64,000 nucleotides of DNA from Zavarzinia marina (GCF_021568905.1 NZ_JAKGSB010000004.1:310001-374000); one strand, 5' to 3'; positions 16,723 through 26,615 are shown, counted from the first letter of the stretch. Numbers and translations are program-made. Notes: generated from the letters alone by a model not told the origin.

Positions 16723-18405
16723 TCAGCCCCGCGTCAGCGGCTTGTACTTGATGCGGTGGGGTTGGTCGGCGTCGGTGCCCAGGCGGCGGTGGCGGTCTTC
16801 CTCGTAGTCCTGGTAGTTGCCCTCGAACCATTCGACGTGGCTGTCGCCCTCGAAGGCCATGATGTGGCTGGAGATACGATCGAGGAAATAGCGATCGTGG
16901 GAGATCACCATGACCGAGCCGGCGAAATCGAGCAGCGCCTCCTCGAGCGCGCGGAGCGTGTCGACGTCGAGATCGTTGGTCGGTTCGTCGAGCAGGAGGA
17001 AGTTCGACTGCGACTTCAGCATCTTGGCGAGATGGACACGGTTGCGCTCGCCGCCCGAGAGCTGGCCGACCTTCTTCTGCTGATCGGCGCCCCTAAAGTT
17101 GAAGGAGCCGAGGTAGGCGCGGCTCTGGATCTCGCGCTTGCCGATGGTCAGCATCTCGTGACCGCCCGAGACCTCTTCCCAGACCGTCTTGTTGGGATCG
17201 AGGGCATCGCGCGACTGGTCGACATAGCCCATCACGACGGTGTCGCCGATGCGGATCTCGCCCGAATCCGGCGTCTCCTTGCCCGTGATCATCTTGAACA
17301 GGGTGGTCTTGCCGGCGCCGTTCGGGCCGATGATGCCGCAGATGCCGCCCGGCGGCAGGTTGAACGACAGGTCGTCGATCAGCAGGCGGTCGCCGAAGGC
17401 CTTGGTGACGCCCTTGGCCTCCACGACGAGACCGCCCAGGCGCGGGCCCGGCGGAATGACGATGGTGGAGCGGCCGATCTCGCGCTCGCCCTGTTTCGCC
17501 ACCAGATCGTCGAAGGCCGCGATACGCGCCTTGGACTTGGACTGGCGGGCCCGGGGTGAAGCCCTGATCCATTCCAATTCGCGCTCGATCGCCTTCTGGC
17601 GCGATTCTTCCTGGTTCTTCTCGATTTCCTGTCGCTTGCGCTTGGCTTCCATCCAGCCCGAGTAATTGCCCTCGAAGGGCAGGCACTGGCCACGGTCCAT
17701 TTCGAGGATCCAGCCGGCGACATTGTCGAGGAAGTAGCGATCGTGGGTGACCGCCACGACCGTGCCCTCGTACTTCTCGAGGAACTTCTCCAGCCAGGCG
17801 ATCGATTCCGCGTCCAGGTGGTTGGTCGGTTCGTCGAGCAGCAGCATGTCGGGTTTTTCAAGCAGCAGACGGCACAGCGCAACGCGGCGCCGCTCGCCGC
17901 CCGAAAGCGTCGTCACGTCGGCTTCGCCCGGCGGGCAGCGCAGTGCGTCCATGGCGATCTCGACATGGCGCTGGAGGTCCCAGGCGTCCTTGGCGTCGAT
18001 CTGTTCCTGCAGTTCGGCCTGACGGGCGATGAGATCGTTCATCTCGTCGTCCGTCATCTCCTCGCCGAACTTCATCGAGACTTCCTCGAATTCGTCGAGC
18101 AGGGCCTTCACCTCGCCGACGCCCAGCATGACGTTGCCGAGGACGTCGAGCTTCGGATCCAGCGGGGGTTCCTGGGGCAGATAGCCGACCTTGACGCCGT
18201 CCGCCGCCCAGGCCTCGCCGTTAAATTCCGTGTCGATGCCGGCCATGATCTTCATCAGGGTCGACTTACCGGCGCCGTTGCCGCCGAGGACGCCGATCTT
18301 GGCGCCCGGCAAGAACGACAGCCAGACATTCTTCAGAACCGTCTTCCCACCCGGATAGGTCTTGGACAGATCCTTCATCACATAGACGTATTGGTAGGAA
18401 GCCAT
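16723..18405 (-). CDS. ettA: Energy-dependent translational throttle protein EttA (ABC-F)
   Basis: This 560-residue soluble ABC-F protein binds the ribosomal E site and gates the first peptide bond according to the ATP/ADP ratio. It has two ABC cassettes: Walker [10 protein letters not shown] with [13 protein letters not shown], and GPNGAGKTT with [14 protein letters not shown] charged linker of about 60 residues lies between them (the P-site tRNA-interaction motif, [18 protein letters not shown]). No membrane segment is present. The N-terminal [16 protein letters not shown] and C-terminal [17 protein letters not shown] blocks are those of EttA rather than Uup or YheS. Confidence 0.97.
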   Translation of the reverse strand: MASYQYVYVMKDLSKTYPGGKTVLKNVWLSFLPGAKIGVLGGNGAGKSTLMKIMAGIDTEFNGEAWAADGVKVGYLPQEPPLDPKLDVLGNVMLGVGEVKALLDEFEEVSMKFGEEMTDDEMNDLIARQAELQEQIDAKDAWDLQRHVEIAMDALRCPPGEADVTTLSGGERRRVALCRLLLEKPDMLLLDEPTNHLDAESIAWLEKFLEKYEGTVVAVTHDRYFLDNVAGWILEMDRGQCLPFEGNYSGWMEAKRKRQEIEKNQEESRQKAIERELEWIRASPRARQSKSKARIAAFDDLVAKQGEREIGRSTIVIPPGPRLGGLVVEAKGVTKAFGDRLLIDDLSFNLPPGGICGIIGPNGAGKTTLFKMITGKETPDSGEIRIGDTVVMGYVDQSRDALDPNKTVWEEVSGGHEMLTIGKREIQSRAYLGSFNFRGADQQKKVGQLSGGERNRVHLAKMLKSQSNFLLLDEPTNDLDVDTLRALEEALLDFAGSVMVISHDRYFLDRISSHIMAFEGDSHVEWFEGNYQDYEEDRHRRLGTDADQPHRIKYKPLTRG

Positions 18406-18529
18406 CGGCCCTGCCCTCTGTTCGCTTTACATGCTGACGTGGATTGACCGCCCTTGTAGCCCAGCGTCCAAAGGGTCGCAATGGCGGGCCTTGAATTGTC
18501 GGCGCCCGCCTCCCATATTGCCCCGCAAT

Positions 18530-18544
18530 TGCGAAACATTCGCA
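18530..18544. promoter_or_regulatory. Fur/iron-regulator-like palindrome upstream of the iron-binding protein gene
   Basis: TGCGAA-ACA-TTCGCA is a perfect 6-3-6 inverted repeat 20 bp upstream of the start codon and just before the GGAGG ribosome site. It resembles Fur/Mur-type operators described in alphaproteobacteria. The position is suited to repression of the iron transporter gene under iron-replete conditions. Confidence 0.5.
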
Positions 18545-18564
18545 TTAACACCGGAGGACAGGAC

Positions 18565-19578
18565 ATGCGTCGCCTTTTCGTCACCCTCGCCCTGGGGCTC
18601 GGCCTCACCGCGGCCACGGCACAGGCCGAGGAGCTGAATGTCTATTCCTCGCGGCATTATCCGTCCGACGAAATCCTCTTCGGCAAGTTCAAGGAAGAAA
18701 CCGGGATCACCGTGAATCTGATCCAGGGCAAGGCGGCCGAACTGGTGCAGCGCATGAAGCTCGAAGGCGCCAACAGCCCGGCCGACGTCTTCATCACCAC
18801 CGACGCCGCCAACCTGTGGCGCGCCCAGGCGGCGGATCTGTTCCAGCCCGTCACCTCGCCCGAGCTCGAGGAAGCGGTCCCCGATCAGTTCCACGAGCCG
18901 AGCGGCCTCTGGTACGCCTTCGCCACCCGCGCCCGCGTCCTCGTCTACAACAAGGACGCCGTGAAGCCGGAAGAGCTCTCGACCTATGAGGATCTGGCGG
19001 ACCCGAAATGGAAGGGTCGCGTACTGTCCCGCTCCTCCAACAACGAATATGTCCAGTCCATGGTCGCCGGCCTGATCGCCCATCTGGGCGAGGAAAGGAC
19101 CGAGGCCTGGGCCAAGGGCGTGGTCGCCAATTTCGCCCGCGCGCCCAAGGGCGGCGATACCGACCAGATCCGCGCCGTCGCCGTGGGCGAAGCCGATGTG
19201 GCGATCGTGAACCACTATTACTTCGCCCGCCTCGTCGCCTCCGACAAGCCGGAGGATCAGGACGTCGTGGCGAAGGTCGGCCTGTTCTTCCCGGATCAGG
19301 ACAGCTTCGGCACCCATATCAACGTTTCCGGCGCCGGTGTCGCGGCGCACGCGCCGAACAAGGACGCCGCGATCAAGTTCCTCGAATATCTGGCGAGCCC
19401 CGAAGCCCAGGAAATCTTCGCCGGCGCCAACAATGAATTCCCCATCCTGGACGGCATCGCGCCTTCCTCGGTGGTGCAGGGTTTCGGCCCGTTCAAGCGC
19501 GACACGCTGCCCATCGCGGAACTCGGCCAGAACAACGCCGCCGCCGTCCGCCTGCTCGACCGCGCCGGCTGGCGCTGA
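18565..19578 (+). CDS. Ferric-iron ABC transporter substrate-binding protein (FbpA/FutA-like)
   Basis: This 337-residue precursor has a Sec signal peptide (residues 1-22, cleaved after AQA). The mature part, EELNVYSSRHYPSDEILFGKF, has the YSSRHY motif of the FbpA/IdiA/FutA class that binds Fe(III) through tyrosines. NHYYFARLV near residue 215 supplies the C-lobe tyrosine pair. The start is set by CCGGAGGACAGGAC eight bases before the ATG and by the signal peptide. No permease or ATPase gene lies beside it, so the rest of the transporter must be elsewhere. Confidence 0.92.
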   Translation: MRRLFVTLALGLGLTAATAQAEELNVYSSRHYPSDEILFGKFKEETGITVNLIQGKAAELVQRMKLEGANSPADVFITTDAANLWRAQAADLFQPVTSPELEEAVPDQFHEPSGLWYAFATRARVLVYNKDAVKPEELSTYEDLADPKWKGRVLSRSSNNEYVQSMVAGLIAHLGEERTEAWAKGVVANFARAPKGGDTDQIRAVAVGEADVAIVNHYYFARLVASDKPEDQDVVAKVGLFFPDQDSFGTHINVSGAGVAAHAPNKDAAIKFLEYLASPEAQEIFAGANNEFPILDGIAPSSVVQGFGPFKRDTLPIAELGQNNAAAVRLLDRAGWR

Positions 19579-19684
19579 GCCGTCTGTCGCCAAGCCTGGG
19601 CGCCGGGGTTTAAGGCCCGGCGCCGCCAGCCCATAGCCATGCTTTCTGTTGCTTTGGCACGGTAGAGGGCTCAAAAAAACACCT

Positions 19685-20386
19685 ATGAACATGTTTTCGC
19701 CCCTTCACGAGTTCGTCGGCGTCGGGCTGTACGATGTCGGCGAGGTCGCCCGGCTGATAAAAGCACCGCCACGAACCATCCGTCGGTGGATGATGGGCTA
19801 CGACTACGTCGAAGACGGCGAATGCCACCATGTAGAGCCGTTGTGGCAACCCGATCTGCACTCGATCAACGGAACGACCGAACTCAGCTTCCGCGATCTG
19901 ATGGAACTGCGCTTCGTAAGGGCCTTCGTGAATGCGGGCATCGGCCTGAAGGCGGTCCGCGCCTGTCTGGCACAGGCGCGCGAATGCATCGATTCCGACC
20001 GGCCATTCTCCACGGGCCGGTTCAGGACCGACGGAAGAACCATATTTCTCCAGAGCCTCAACGACAGCGACGACCCGAAGCTGCTCGATCTTCGCCGCAA
20101 GCAATTCGTGTTCGGTGATGTCGTCGCGCAGACCTTCAAGGATCTCGACGTCGAAGACGACACCGTGACCCGGTGGCGGCCATATCACGGCAAGGGAAGT
20201 ATCGTTGTCGATCCCGCACGCGCGTTCGGCCAGCCCATCGCTGCGGCCTCCGGTGTCCCGACCATTGTTCTTTCGGACGCCGTGAAGGTCGAAGAGTCTC
20301 TTGCCCGCGTGGCCGCCCTTTATGAAGTGGATCGCGCCGTCGTACAGGACGCCGTCCGTTTCCACGAGGAGTTGGCATCCACTTGA
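19685..20386 (+). CDS. Antitoxin with N-terminal helix-turn-helix and DUF433 domain (VapB45-like)
   Basis: The protein has 233 residues. Residues 13-40 (LYDVGEVARLIKAPPRTIRRWMM) form a MerR-like helix-turn-helix. The rest, including GKGSIVVDPARAFGQPI and SGVPTIVLSDAV, is a DUF433-type region as found in the antitoxins of VapBC45-like pairs. It should bind its own promoter and neutralise the toxin encoded next. Two ATGs (19685 and 19691) are possible starts. Its stop codon overlaps the toxin's TTG start (TTGA), which couples their translation. Confidence 0.8.
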   Translation: MNMFSPLHEFVGVGLYDVGEVARLIKAPPRTIRRWMMGYDYVEDGECHHVEPLWQPDLHSINGTTELSFRDLMELRFVRAFVNAGIGLKAVRACLAQARECIDSDRPFSTGRFRTDGRTIFLQSLNDSDDPKLLDLRRKQFVFGDVVAQTFKDLDVEDDTVTRWRPYHGKGSIVVDPARAFGQPIAAASGVPTIVLSDAVKVEESLARVAALYEVDRAVVQDAVRFHEELAST

Positions 20387-20775
20387 AGGTGATGGTCGAC
20401 GAGAATTTGCCGCCGGCGCTGGCGAGAGCCTTGGCGGCCCTCTTCGTCGACAAGCACCAGGTCGTCCATCTGCGCGATCGCTTCGAGGCCGCGGTCAGCG
20501 ATGTCCGATGGATCTCGGAACTCAACCGCGAGGGCGGCTGGGTCGTCCTGTCGGCCGACCGTCGGATTGCGAAGAACAAGGCCGAACAGCAAGTCTTCCG
20601 TTCCTCGAAACTCATCGCCTTCATTTTTGCGCCGGGACTGCAGAAATCGTCCGTCATGAAGAAAATGGAACGGTTGATGGCAATGTGGGAAACGATGGAA
20701 AAGCAGGTGCCGCTCGTGAGCGGAGGTGCCATGTTCGAAATCCAGATGAAGGGAAACAAGTTTCGGCAGATCTGA
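20383..20775 (+). CDS. PIN-like toxin of the DUF5615 / VapC45 type
   Basis: The protein has 130 residues. Initiation at TTG 20383 yields (M)KVMVDENLPPALARAL, which aligns with the MKILVDENLP start of DUF5615 PIN-like nucleases; GTG 20389 and ATG 20392 are alternatives. Acidic residues at DEN and in LSADRRIAKNK form the expected metal site of an RNA-cleaving PIN fold. After about residue 95 a basic Met-rich tail (SSVMKKMERLMAMWETMEKQ) follows. Paired and overlapping with the DUF433 antitoxin, it is very likely the toxin of a type II pair. Confidence 0.8.
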   Translation: MKVMVDENLPPALARALAALFVDKHQVVHLRDRFEAAVSDVRWISELNREGGWVVLSADRRIAKNKAEQQVFRSSKLIAFIFAPGLQKSSVMKKMERLMAMWETMEKQVPLVSGGAMFEIQMKGNKFRQI

Positions 20776-20832
20776 TCGTTGATGTCAGAATCGCGAGAGA
20801 CTTTGATCCGACTAAGCCCGACCGGCGGAAAC

Positions 20833-22143
20833 ATGAATCAGATCGATACGGAGACCGCCCGGCAGAAGGCGGCGACAGGCGACAGGGCGACCTTTCCCAT
20901 GGATCCGGGGGCAAGGCGCCGGGCCTTCCTGGTGCTCACGCTCGGGCTCATGTGCACCGGCTTCAGCCAGGCCGTTGTCTATGCCATCCTGCCGCCGATC
21001 GCCCGCGAATTGGGCCTGTCCGAGCTTCAGGTCGGCTCCATCTTCGTGCTGTCGTCGCTGTTCTGGCTGATCACCACGCCGTGGTGGGGCCGGCGCTCCG
21101 ACCGGCTGGGGCGGAAGACGACGGTGCTCATCGGCCTGCTCGGCTTCTCCCTTTCCATGCTGCTCTTCACCTTCACGCTGGAGGCGGCGAAGGCGGCCTG
21201 GATCTCCATCGCCGTCGGCTTTCCGATCCTGATCGTCACCCGCTCGCTCTACGGCCTGATCGTCTCGGCCGCCAATCCCGCCGCCCAGGCCTATGTCGCC
21301 GACCGGAGCACGCGCGATGAGCGGACGAGGGCCGTCGCCACCATCGCTGCCGCCTATGGTCTCGGCGCCACCGTGGGGCCCGGCCTTTCCGCCAGCCTGG
21401 TCATCGTCGACATTCTTGCGCCGTTCTACTTCTGCGTCCTGCTGGGGCTTCTCAGCGCGGCCCTGATCTGGTTCTTCCTGCCCGAGACGGAACGCCCGGT
21501 CCCCAGCCGCGAGAAGAAGCGCATGCGCATCTTCGACCGGCGCATCGTGCTCAACCTCGCCAACGGCGGGCTCATCTCCGCCGCCCAGGCGGTGATGATC
21601 CAGACCGTCGCCTTCTACATGATGGATCGCCTGGTGCTGCCGCTGGACGATGCCGCGCAATATGCCGGGATCGGACTGATGGCCGCCTCCATGGCCACCC
21701 TGTTCAGCCAGTTGGTGATCGTGCACCGGTTCCGCATGACCGCGCCGGCGCTGGAGCGCGGCGGCCTCGGGATCTCGGCGGCGGCCTTCCTGCTGCTCGC
21801 TTTCGCCGATCAGATCGGGCCGCTGGTCTTCGCCCTGACCATGATCGGCCTCGGCCAGGGCATGGCCCGGCCGGGCAATGCCGCCGTCGCCTCCCTGGTG
21901 GTGCGTCGCGACGAACAGGGCGCCGTCGCCGGGCTCTCCAACGCGACCAATGCCGCCGGCTTCCTGGTCATGCCCTTCATCGCCATGCCGGCCTACCAGA
22001 TCGACCCGGCCCTTCCCTATTTCATCGGCGCCGGGCTACTGGCGCTGGCGATGACCATTTCCTTCATCGACCCCAACACGCGGCGCGCCGGCACCAAGGG
22101 TTTCGATGCCGACGATCTGGACGATCCGATGCAGCAGATCTGA
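20833..22143 (+). CDS. Major facilitator superfamily transporter (drug/proton antiporter type)
   Basis: This 436-residue protein has about 12 hydrophobic segments. The loop 2-3 motif GRRSDRLGRKTTVLIGL is the classical MFS motif A, and YGLGATVGPGLSA in helix 5 resembles antiporter motif C, which suggests efflux. The ATG at 20833 follows a GGCGGAA site; an upstream ATG at 20782 would add a non-conserved head. The C-terminus DDLDDPMQQI is acidic and cytoplasmic. The substrate is not predictable. Confidence 0.88.
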   Translation: MNQIDTETARQKAATGDRATFPMDPGARRRAFLVLTLGLMCTGFSQAVVYAILPPIARELGLSELQVGSIFVLSSLFWLITTPWWGRRSDRLGRKTTVLIGLLGFSLSMLLFTFTLEAAKAAWISIAVGFPILIVTRSLYGLIVSAANPAAQAYVADRSTRDERTRAVATIAAAYGLGATVGPGLSASLVIVDILAPFYFCVLLGLLSAALIWFFLPETERPVPSREKKRMRIFDRRIVLNLANGGLISAAQAVMIQTVAFYMMDRLVLPLDDAAQYAGIGLMAASMATLFSQLVIVHRFRMTAPALERGGLGISAAAFLLLAFADQIGPLVFALTMIGLGQGMARPGNAAVASLVVRRDEQGAVAGLSNATNAAGFLVMPFIAMPAYQIDPALPYFIGAGLLALAMTISFIDPNTRRAGTKGFDADDLDDPMQQI

Positions 22144-22214
22144 TCCTGATCGAAAGCGTCGTCCCGGTGCAGGCCGGAAGCCTGCCCGGGAAGGGGCGCC
22201 TTCTGGTCACGAGG

Positions 22215-22237
22215 CCCCGGCCTTCGCCGGGGCGACG
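22215..22237. repeat. Copy 1 of an intergenic hairpin repeat
   Basis: CCCCGGC-CTTC-GCCGGGG forms a 7-bp stem (22215-22232) and runs into GCGACG. The 17 bases at 22221-22237 recur exactly at 29778-29794. It lies between two convergent genes and may serve as a bidirectional terminator. Confidence 0.6.
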
Positions 22238-22250
22238 AGAGTCAAGCGGA

Positions 22251-23423
22251 TCAGGCCGTCTCGGCGAAGAGTTCGCGGCCGATCAGCATGCGGCGGATCT
22301 CGCTGGTACCGGCGCCGATCTCATAGAGCTTGGCATCGCGCAGCAGGCGGCCCGTCGGATAGTCGTTGATGTAACCATTGCCGCCCAGGGTCTGGATCGC
22401 CTCGAGCGAGAGCTTGGTCGCGGCCTCCGCCGCGTAGAGGATGGCGCCGGCCGCGTCCTTGCGGGTCACCTTGCCCCGGTCGCAGGCGCGCGCGACGGCA
22501 TAGACATAGGCCCGTGCCGCGCCCAGCGTCACATACATGTCCGCCAGCTTGCCCTGCATGAGCTGGAATTCGCCGATCGCCTGGCCGAATTGCTTGCGCT
22601 CGTGGACATAGGGAATGACCACGTCGAGACAGGCCTGCATGATGCCGAGCGGCCCGGCCGAGAGCACGGCACGCTCGTAATCGAGGCCCGACATGAGAAC
22701 GCGCACGCCGCCGCCGATCCGGCCCAGCACGTTTTCTTCCGGCACCTCGCAATCCTCGAAGATCAGCTCGCCGGTGTTGGAGCCGCGCATGCCGAGCTTG
22801 TCGAGCTTCGGCCCGACCGAGAAGCCCTTCATGCCCTTCTCGATCAGGAAGGCGGTGATGCCCCTGGGCCCCGCCTCGGGATCGGTCTTGGCATAGACCA
22901 CCAGGACGTCCGCGTTGGGACCATTGGTGATCCAGAACTTGGTGCCGTTCAGGATGTAGCGGTCGCCCTTCTTCTCGGCCTTCAGGCGCATGGAGACGAC
23001 GTCGGAGCCCGAGCCCGCCTCGGACATGGCGAGCGCGCCGATGCTGGTGCCGGCGACGAGGCCGGGCAGGAAGCGGCTCTTCTGCTCGTCATTGCCATTG
23101 AGGCGGATCTGATTGACGCAGAGGTTGGAATGGGCGCCATAGGACAGCCCGACCGAGGCCGACCCCCGGCTGATCTCTTCCATCGCGACGACATGGGCGA
23201 GATAGCCGAGACCGGTGCCGCCATACTCCTCCTCGACCGTGATGCCCAGCACGCCGAGATCGCCGAGCTTCGGCCAGAGGTCGGGCGGGAATTCGTTGTC
23301 GCGATCGATGTCGCCGGCGCGCGGCGTGATTTCGTTGGCCGTGAAGCTGGCCACCGACTGGCGCAGCATGCGGATGTCCTCGCCGAGATCGTCGTCGAAA
23401 TCGGGCATGGGGCCAATGTTCAT
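22251..23423 (-). CDS. ivd: Isovaleryl-CoA dehydrogenase
   Basis: This 390-residue FAD flavoprotein should oxidise isovaleryl-CoA to 3-methylcrotonyl-CoA in leucine breakdown. The acyl-CoA dehydrogenase signatures [17 protein letters not shown] and [21 protein letters not shown] are present. The segment [18 protein letters not shown] carries the glutamate in the position used as catalytic base in isovaleryl-CoA dehydrogenases, rather than the C-terminal position of MCAD/SCAD. No methylcrotonyl-CoA carboxylase genes follow in this window. The start overlaps the PAP2 stop by 3 bases. Confidence 0.93.
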   Translation of the reverse strand: MNIGPMPDFDDDLGEDIRMLRQSVASFTANEITPRAGDIDRDNEFPPDLWPKLGDLGVLGITVEEEYGGTGLGYLAHVVAMEEISRGSASVGLSYGAHSNLCVNQIRLNGNDEQKSRFLPGLVAGTSIGALAMSEAGSGSDVVSMRLKAEKKGDRYILNGTKFWITNGPNADVLVVYAKTDPEAGPRGITAFLIEKGMKGFSVGPKLDKLGMRGSNTGELIFEDCEVPEENVLGRIGGGVRVLMSGLDYERAVLSAGPLGIMQACLDVVIPYVHERKQFGQAIGEFQLMQGKLADMYVTLGAARAYVYAVARACDRGKVTRKDAAGAILYAAEAATKLSLEAIQTLGGNGYINDYPTGRLLRDAKLYEIGAGTSEIRRMLIGRELFAETA

Positions 23424-24166
23424 CGTATCTCCCTCTTCATTCTGGGCCCCGGTGGACCGACCTTTTGAGACGGATAGTTCCCATCCGTTTCAAAATGTCG
23501 AACCACAAGTCCGCGCGCCGTCATGGCGCGGGCAAGGGCGATGGCGACGGTGAGGCCGGCGGCATAGCCGGCCAGAACGTCGGATGCGAAATGGTTCAGC
23601 ATGACCGCGCGGGCCACGGCCGGCAGCACGGCGAGCGCCAGGAACAGCGGCGCGAAGCGCGGCCAGATGCAGGACAGCGCCCCGGCCAGCCCGGCGATCG
23701 CCTGACTGTGGCCGGAGGGGAAGGAATTCCAGTCGGCATCAATGGCGAAGCCCTGAAAGCCATAGGTGCCGTCGCCGACCAGGAGGCGCGGCCTTGCCCG
23801 CGCCGCCACCACCTTGACGACATTGATCGCCCAGCCGCCCATGGCGATGGCGCCGATGACATAGGCGCCGCGCAACACGAGGCCCCGGCGATGCAGGACC
23901 AGCCCGGCGATGAGGACGACGGCCGCCGCCGCGAACATCCAGCCAGAGCGCCCGACCTCGTTGATCGCGGCGAAGAACGCCTTGTCCGCCGCCGGCAGAC
24001 CGTAGAGCCAGAGCGCGAGCGGCCGGTCGACCGTGAGCATCAGGGCGACGACAACCAGCGCCAGCAGGAGGTAATAGGGCCAATGGCGCCGGATCAGATC
24101 GGCGCTGCCGGTCAGGCTCTCCTGCGCCAGCGCCCAGACCAACCGTACCGTGGCCCCCCCACTCAT
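23420..24166 (-). CDS. PAP2-family phosphatase (lipid phosphatase)
   Basis: This 248-residue membrane protein has about six hydrophobic segments. The three phosphatase motifs are intact: KVVAARARP (K-x6-RP), SFPSGHSQA (PSGH) and [16 protein letters not shown] (R-x5-H-x3-D). It probably dephosphorylates a polyprenyl or lipid phosphate at the membrane. It overlaps the glycosyltransferase gene upstream by 4 bases, so it belongs to the GT2-ArnT-like-PAP2 set and may recycle or trim the lipid carrier. Confidence 0.92.
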   Translation of the reverse strand: MSGGATVRLVWALAQESLTGSADLIRRHWPYYLLLALVVVALMLTVDRPLALWLYGLPAADKAFFAAINEVGRSGWMFAAAAVVLIAGLVLHRRGLVLRGAYVIGAIAMGGWAINVVKVVAARARPRLLVGDGTYGFQGFAIDADWNSFPSGHSQAIAGLAGALSCIWPRFAPLFLALAVLPAVARAVMLNHFASDVLAGYAAGLTVAIALARAMTARGLVVRHFETDGNYPSQKVGPPGPRMKREIR

Positions 24167-25845
24167 GGGGCCCTGCGCAGGATCGCGATATCGACCGGCT
24201 TGCCGCGCGAGACATTGAAGCCGGTCACCCGCCCCAGTTCCTCGACCGCGACGGCGCCGATTGCGGCATCGAAGCCTTCGCGCTCCCGCTCCTCGACCAG
24301 AACCACGGCGCCCCGCACGTCACGGATCAGGGACGCGGCCTCGGCGGCGCCGACGCTGTTCATGTCGGTCCGCGTCAGGAAGACGAGGCTGGGTTCGGCA
24401 TAGCCGACGACGGCGAGCGCGGGGGCATCCATCACGCCCGCTCGCTCCATCTCGGCGGCAAGGGCCCGCCCGGGCCAGAGCGCGCTCGCCCCCGGCAGGA
24501 TGGCCGAGAAGGCGGTGCCATAAAGCGCCAGCGCGCCGACCACCATGACCATGATCGCCCGCGCCGTGGCGCCCCGGGTCAGCAGCACCAGGGCCGCCGC
24601 CGTCGCCGCCAGCCCGGCGATCGCGACCGCGATCCCGGCGACGCCGGGCCCGCCCGCGAAATGCCATTCGAGCCCGGCCAGGCCGAGGGACAGCACGGCC
24701 CCGACCGCCCCGAAAGCGACGAGGACCAACAGGCGCCAGATCCGCCCCAGCCGGCTTTCCGGCCGGAAACCGTCGAGCGCGGCGCCGACGCCGATCAGCA
24801 GCAGGGCCGGGAAATAGGGCATCGTGTAATGGGGCAGCTTGGTCGGCACCAGTTCGAAGAGCAGGAAACCGGGCACCGCCCAGGCGAGGCAGAAGCGCAC
24901 CCAGGGTCGGCGCCGCATCGCGAAGGCCCACGGCAGGCCCAGCCCGACCAGCACCGCGCCGGGCCACAGCATCCCCGTCATGGTCAGGAAGTAATAGCCG
25001 GGCGGCGCGCCGTGGCTCTCCTCCCCGCCGAGGAGTTTCGGCACCAGATCGCCCCCGACCGAGTCGGAGAAGAAGGCCCCCTGGGTGCGCAGCGTGATGG
25101 CGATCAGCCAGGGCGCCGCCATCAGGACGACGAGACCGAGGCCGGGCAGGATGCGCAGCGCGCGGAGGAACAGGCGGTTGTGGCCCTGCCCCCGGTCGGC
25201 GATCAGCAGGGTGACGACGGCAAGGGCGCCGACCAGCGGCGTGATCGGCCCCTTGATCAAGACGCCGAGACCGACGAAGGCCCAGGCCAGCAGGGACATG
25301 CCCCAGCCCGACAGGCGCCCGGCCACCGCCGCCAGATAGATCCGGCCAAAGGCGATCAGGGCGCCCAGGGTGGCGAACAGCAGCATGGCGTCGGTCTTGG
25401 CCAGCCGCGCCTCGATGTTGCACACCAGGGCGGCGGCGAGCAGGGCGGCCGCGCCGAAGGCGACATCCTCGCCCGCGAAGCGCCGCCCGATGCCATGGAG
25501 GAGGAGGACCGCCCCCAGGATGCCGAGCATGGAGGGCAGGCGATAGACCCAGATGGGCGCCGAAGCCCCCTCGCCCGTCAGCTCGACGGCGGCCGCCTGG
25601 AGCCAGTAGATGCCGATCGGCTTCTTGTGGCGGGGCACGTCCTGAAAGCGGATGTCGACATAATCGCCGCTCTCCACCATCTGGCGCGAAGCCTGGGCGA
25701 AGCGGGATTCGTCACGGTCGGTCGGTGGCAGGGCGGCGAGGCCGGGCAGGAACATGGCGAGACAGAGAAGCGCCAGGACCGCCAGCCGCGCCAGCCCCCC
25801 ACGGTGGGGGGCCGTGTGGGGGCCGTCAGCTCGCGCCGCCGTCAT
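24163..25845 (-). CDS. Glycosyltransferase family 39/83 (ArnT-like), polyprenyl-phosphate-sugar dependent
   Basis: This 560-residue polytopic membrane protein starts with a helix and a periplasmic loop containing LPPTDRDESRFAQASRQM, the D-E motif of ArnT/PMT-type GT-C enzymes. This is followed by RHKKPIGIYWLQ, the conserved KPPL-like acceptor loop. Ten or more hydrophobic segments follow, then a soluble periplasmic C-terminus. It should move a sugar from a polyprenyl-phosphate donor onto lipid A or another envelope acceptor. It overlaps the GT2 gene by 20 bases. Confidence 0.92.
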   Translation of the reverse strand: MTAARADGPHTAPHRGGLARLAVLALLCLAMFLPGLAALPPTDRDESRFAQASRQMVESGDYVDIRFQDVPRHKKPIGIYWLQAAAVELTGEGASAPIWVYRLPSMLGILGAVLLLHGIGRRFAGEDVAFGAAALLAAALVCNIEARLAKTDAMLLFATLGALIAFGRIYLAAVAGRLSGWGMSLLAWAFVGLGVLIKGPITPLVGALAVVTLLIADRGQGHNRLFLRALRILPGLGLVVLMAAPWLIAITLRTQGAFFSDSVGGDLVPKLLGGEESHGAPPGYYFLTMTGMLWPGAVLVGLGLPWAFAMRRRPWVRFCLAWAVPGFLLFELVPTKLPHYTMPYFPALLLIGVGAALDGFRPESRLGRIWRLLVLVAFGAVGAVLSLGLAGLEWHFAGGPGVAGIAVAIAGLAATAAALVLLTRGATARAIMVMVVGALALYGTAFSAILPGASALWPGRALAAEMERAGVMDAPALAVVGYAEPSLVFLTRTDMNSVGAAEAASLIRDVRGAVVLVEEREREGFDAAIGAVAVEELGRVTGFNVSRGKPVDIAILRRAP

Positions 25846-26554
25846 CGCGCAGCCGGATCGGGAAGTTGGACCGGCGGATCAGCCACCAGACGCCGAACAG
25901 GTCGGTGATGCCGACCAGCGCCCGGTCGAGGGTGCCGTATTTGGAAGTGCCCGCCTCGCGCGCGCGGTGCCCCACGGGAACCGGCAGCACCTTGGCGCCG
26001 TGGCGCCGGGCCAGCGCCGGCAGATAGCGGTGCATGTGATCGAAATGCGGAAATTCCAGAAAAAGGTCGCGGCGGAACATCTTCAGGCCGCAGCCGGTAT
26101 CCTTCACCCCGTCCTTCAGCATCTTCTGGCGCAGCCAGTTGGCGAAGCGCGAGGCATAGCGCTTCTGCCAATTGTCGTTGCGCTTGACGCGCTCGCCGGC
26201 GATCAGGCCGGGCTGTTCCGGGCCGTTGGCGGCGGCCCACATGCGCGGCAGATCGGCGGGATCGTTCTGGCGGTCGCCGTCCATGGTGCCGACCCAGGTG
26301 CCGCGCGCCGCCAGGACGCCGCTGCGCACCCCCATGCTCTGGCCATAGCGCCGGGCATGATGGACGACGCGGAGTTCGGGCGCATCCGCCGCGCGGGCGG
26401 CAAGGCGCGATGCGGTCTCGTCGTTCGAACCGTCATTGACGAAGATCACCTCGAAGGCGATGCCGACGGGGCGAAGCGCGGCGAGAACCTCGTCCAGGAG
26501 CGGCCCCACATTCTCGGCCTCGTTCAGGACGGGGATGACAATACTCAGATCCAT
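25826..26554 (-). CDS. Glycosyltransferase family 2 (dolichyl/undecaprenyl-phosphate sugar synthase-like)
   Basis: The 242 residues form a GT-A fold: MDLSIVIPVLNEAENV opens it, FVNDGSNDETASRL is the nucleotide-sugar site and MDGDRQNDPADLP carries the DxD-like metal motif. There are no C-terminal membrane helices, as in DPM1/Ppm1-type synthases rather than ArnC. It is expected to make the polyprenyl-phosphate sugar used by the ArnT-like enzyme encoded immediately downstream with a 20-base overlap. Confidence 0.92.
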   Translation of the reverse strand: MDLSIVIPVLNEAENVGPLLDEVLAALRPVGIAFEVIFVNDGSNDETASRLAARAADAPELRVVHHARRYGQSMGVRSGVLAARGTWVGTMDGDRQNDPADLPRMWAAANGPEQPGLIAGERVKRNDNWQKRYASRFANWLRQKMLKDGVKDTGCGLKMFRRDLFLEFPHFDHMHRYLPALARRHGAKVLPVPVGHRAREAGTSKYGTLDRALVGITDLFGVWWLIRRSNFPIRLRDDGGAS

Positions 26555-26615
26555 GACCCGGCTTTCCGAAAATCTCGGCCATGGGTCTAGCCCTTTGACC
26601 GCCGTTTGTCACCCG

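Noticed and set aside
19654-19676. A sigma-54-like TGGCACGG upstream of the DUF433 antitoxin
   Set aside because: The -12 GC element is one base off the required spacing and no enhancer-like palindrome is present.
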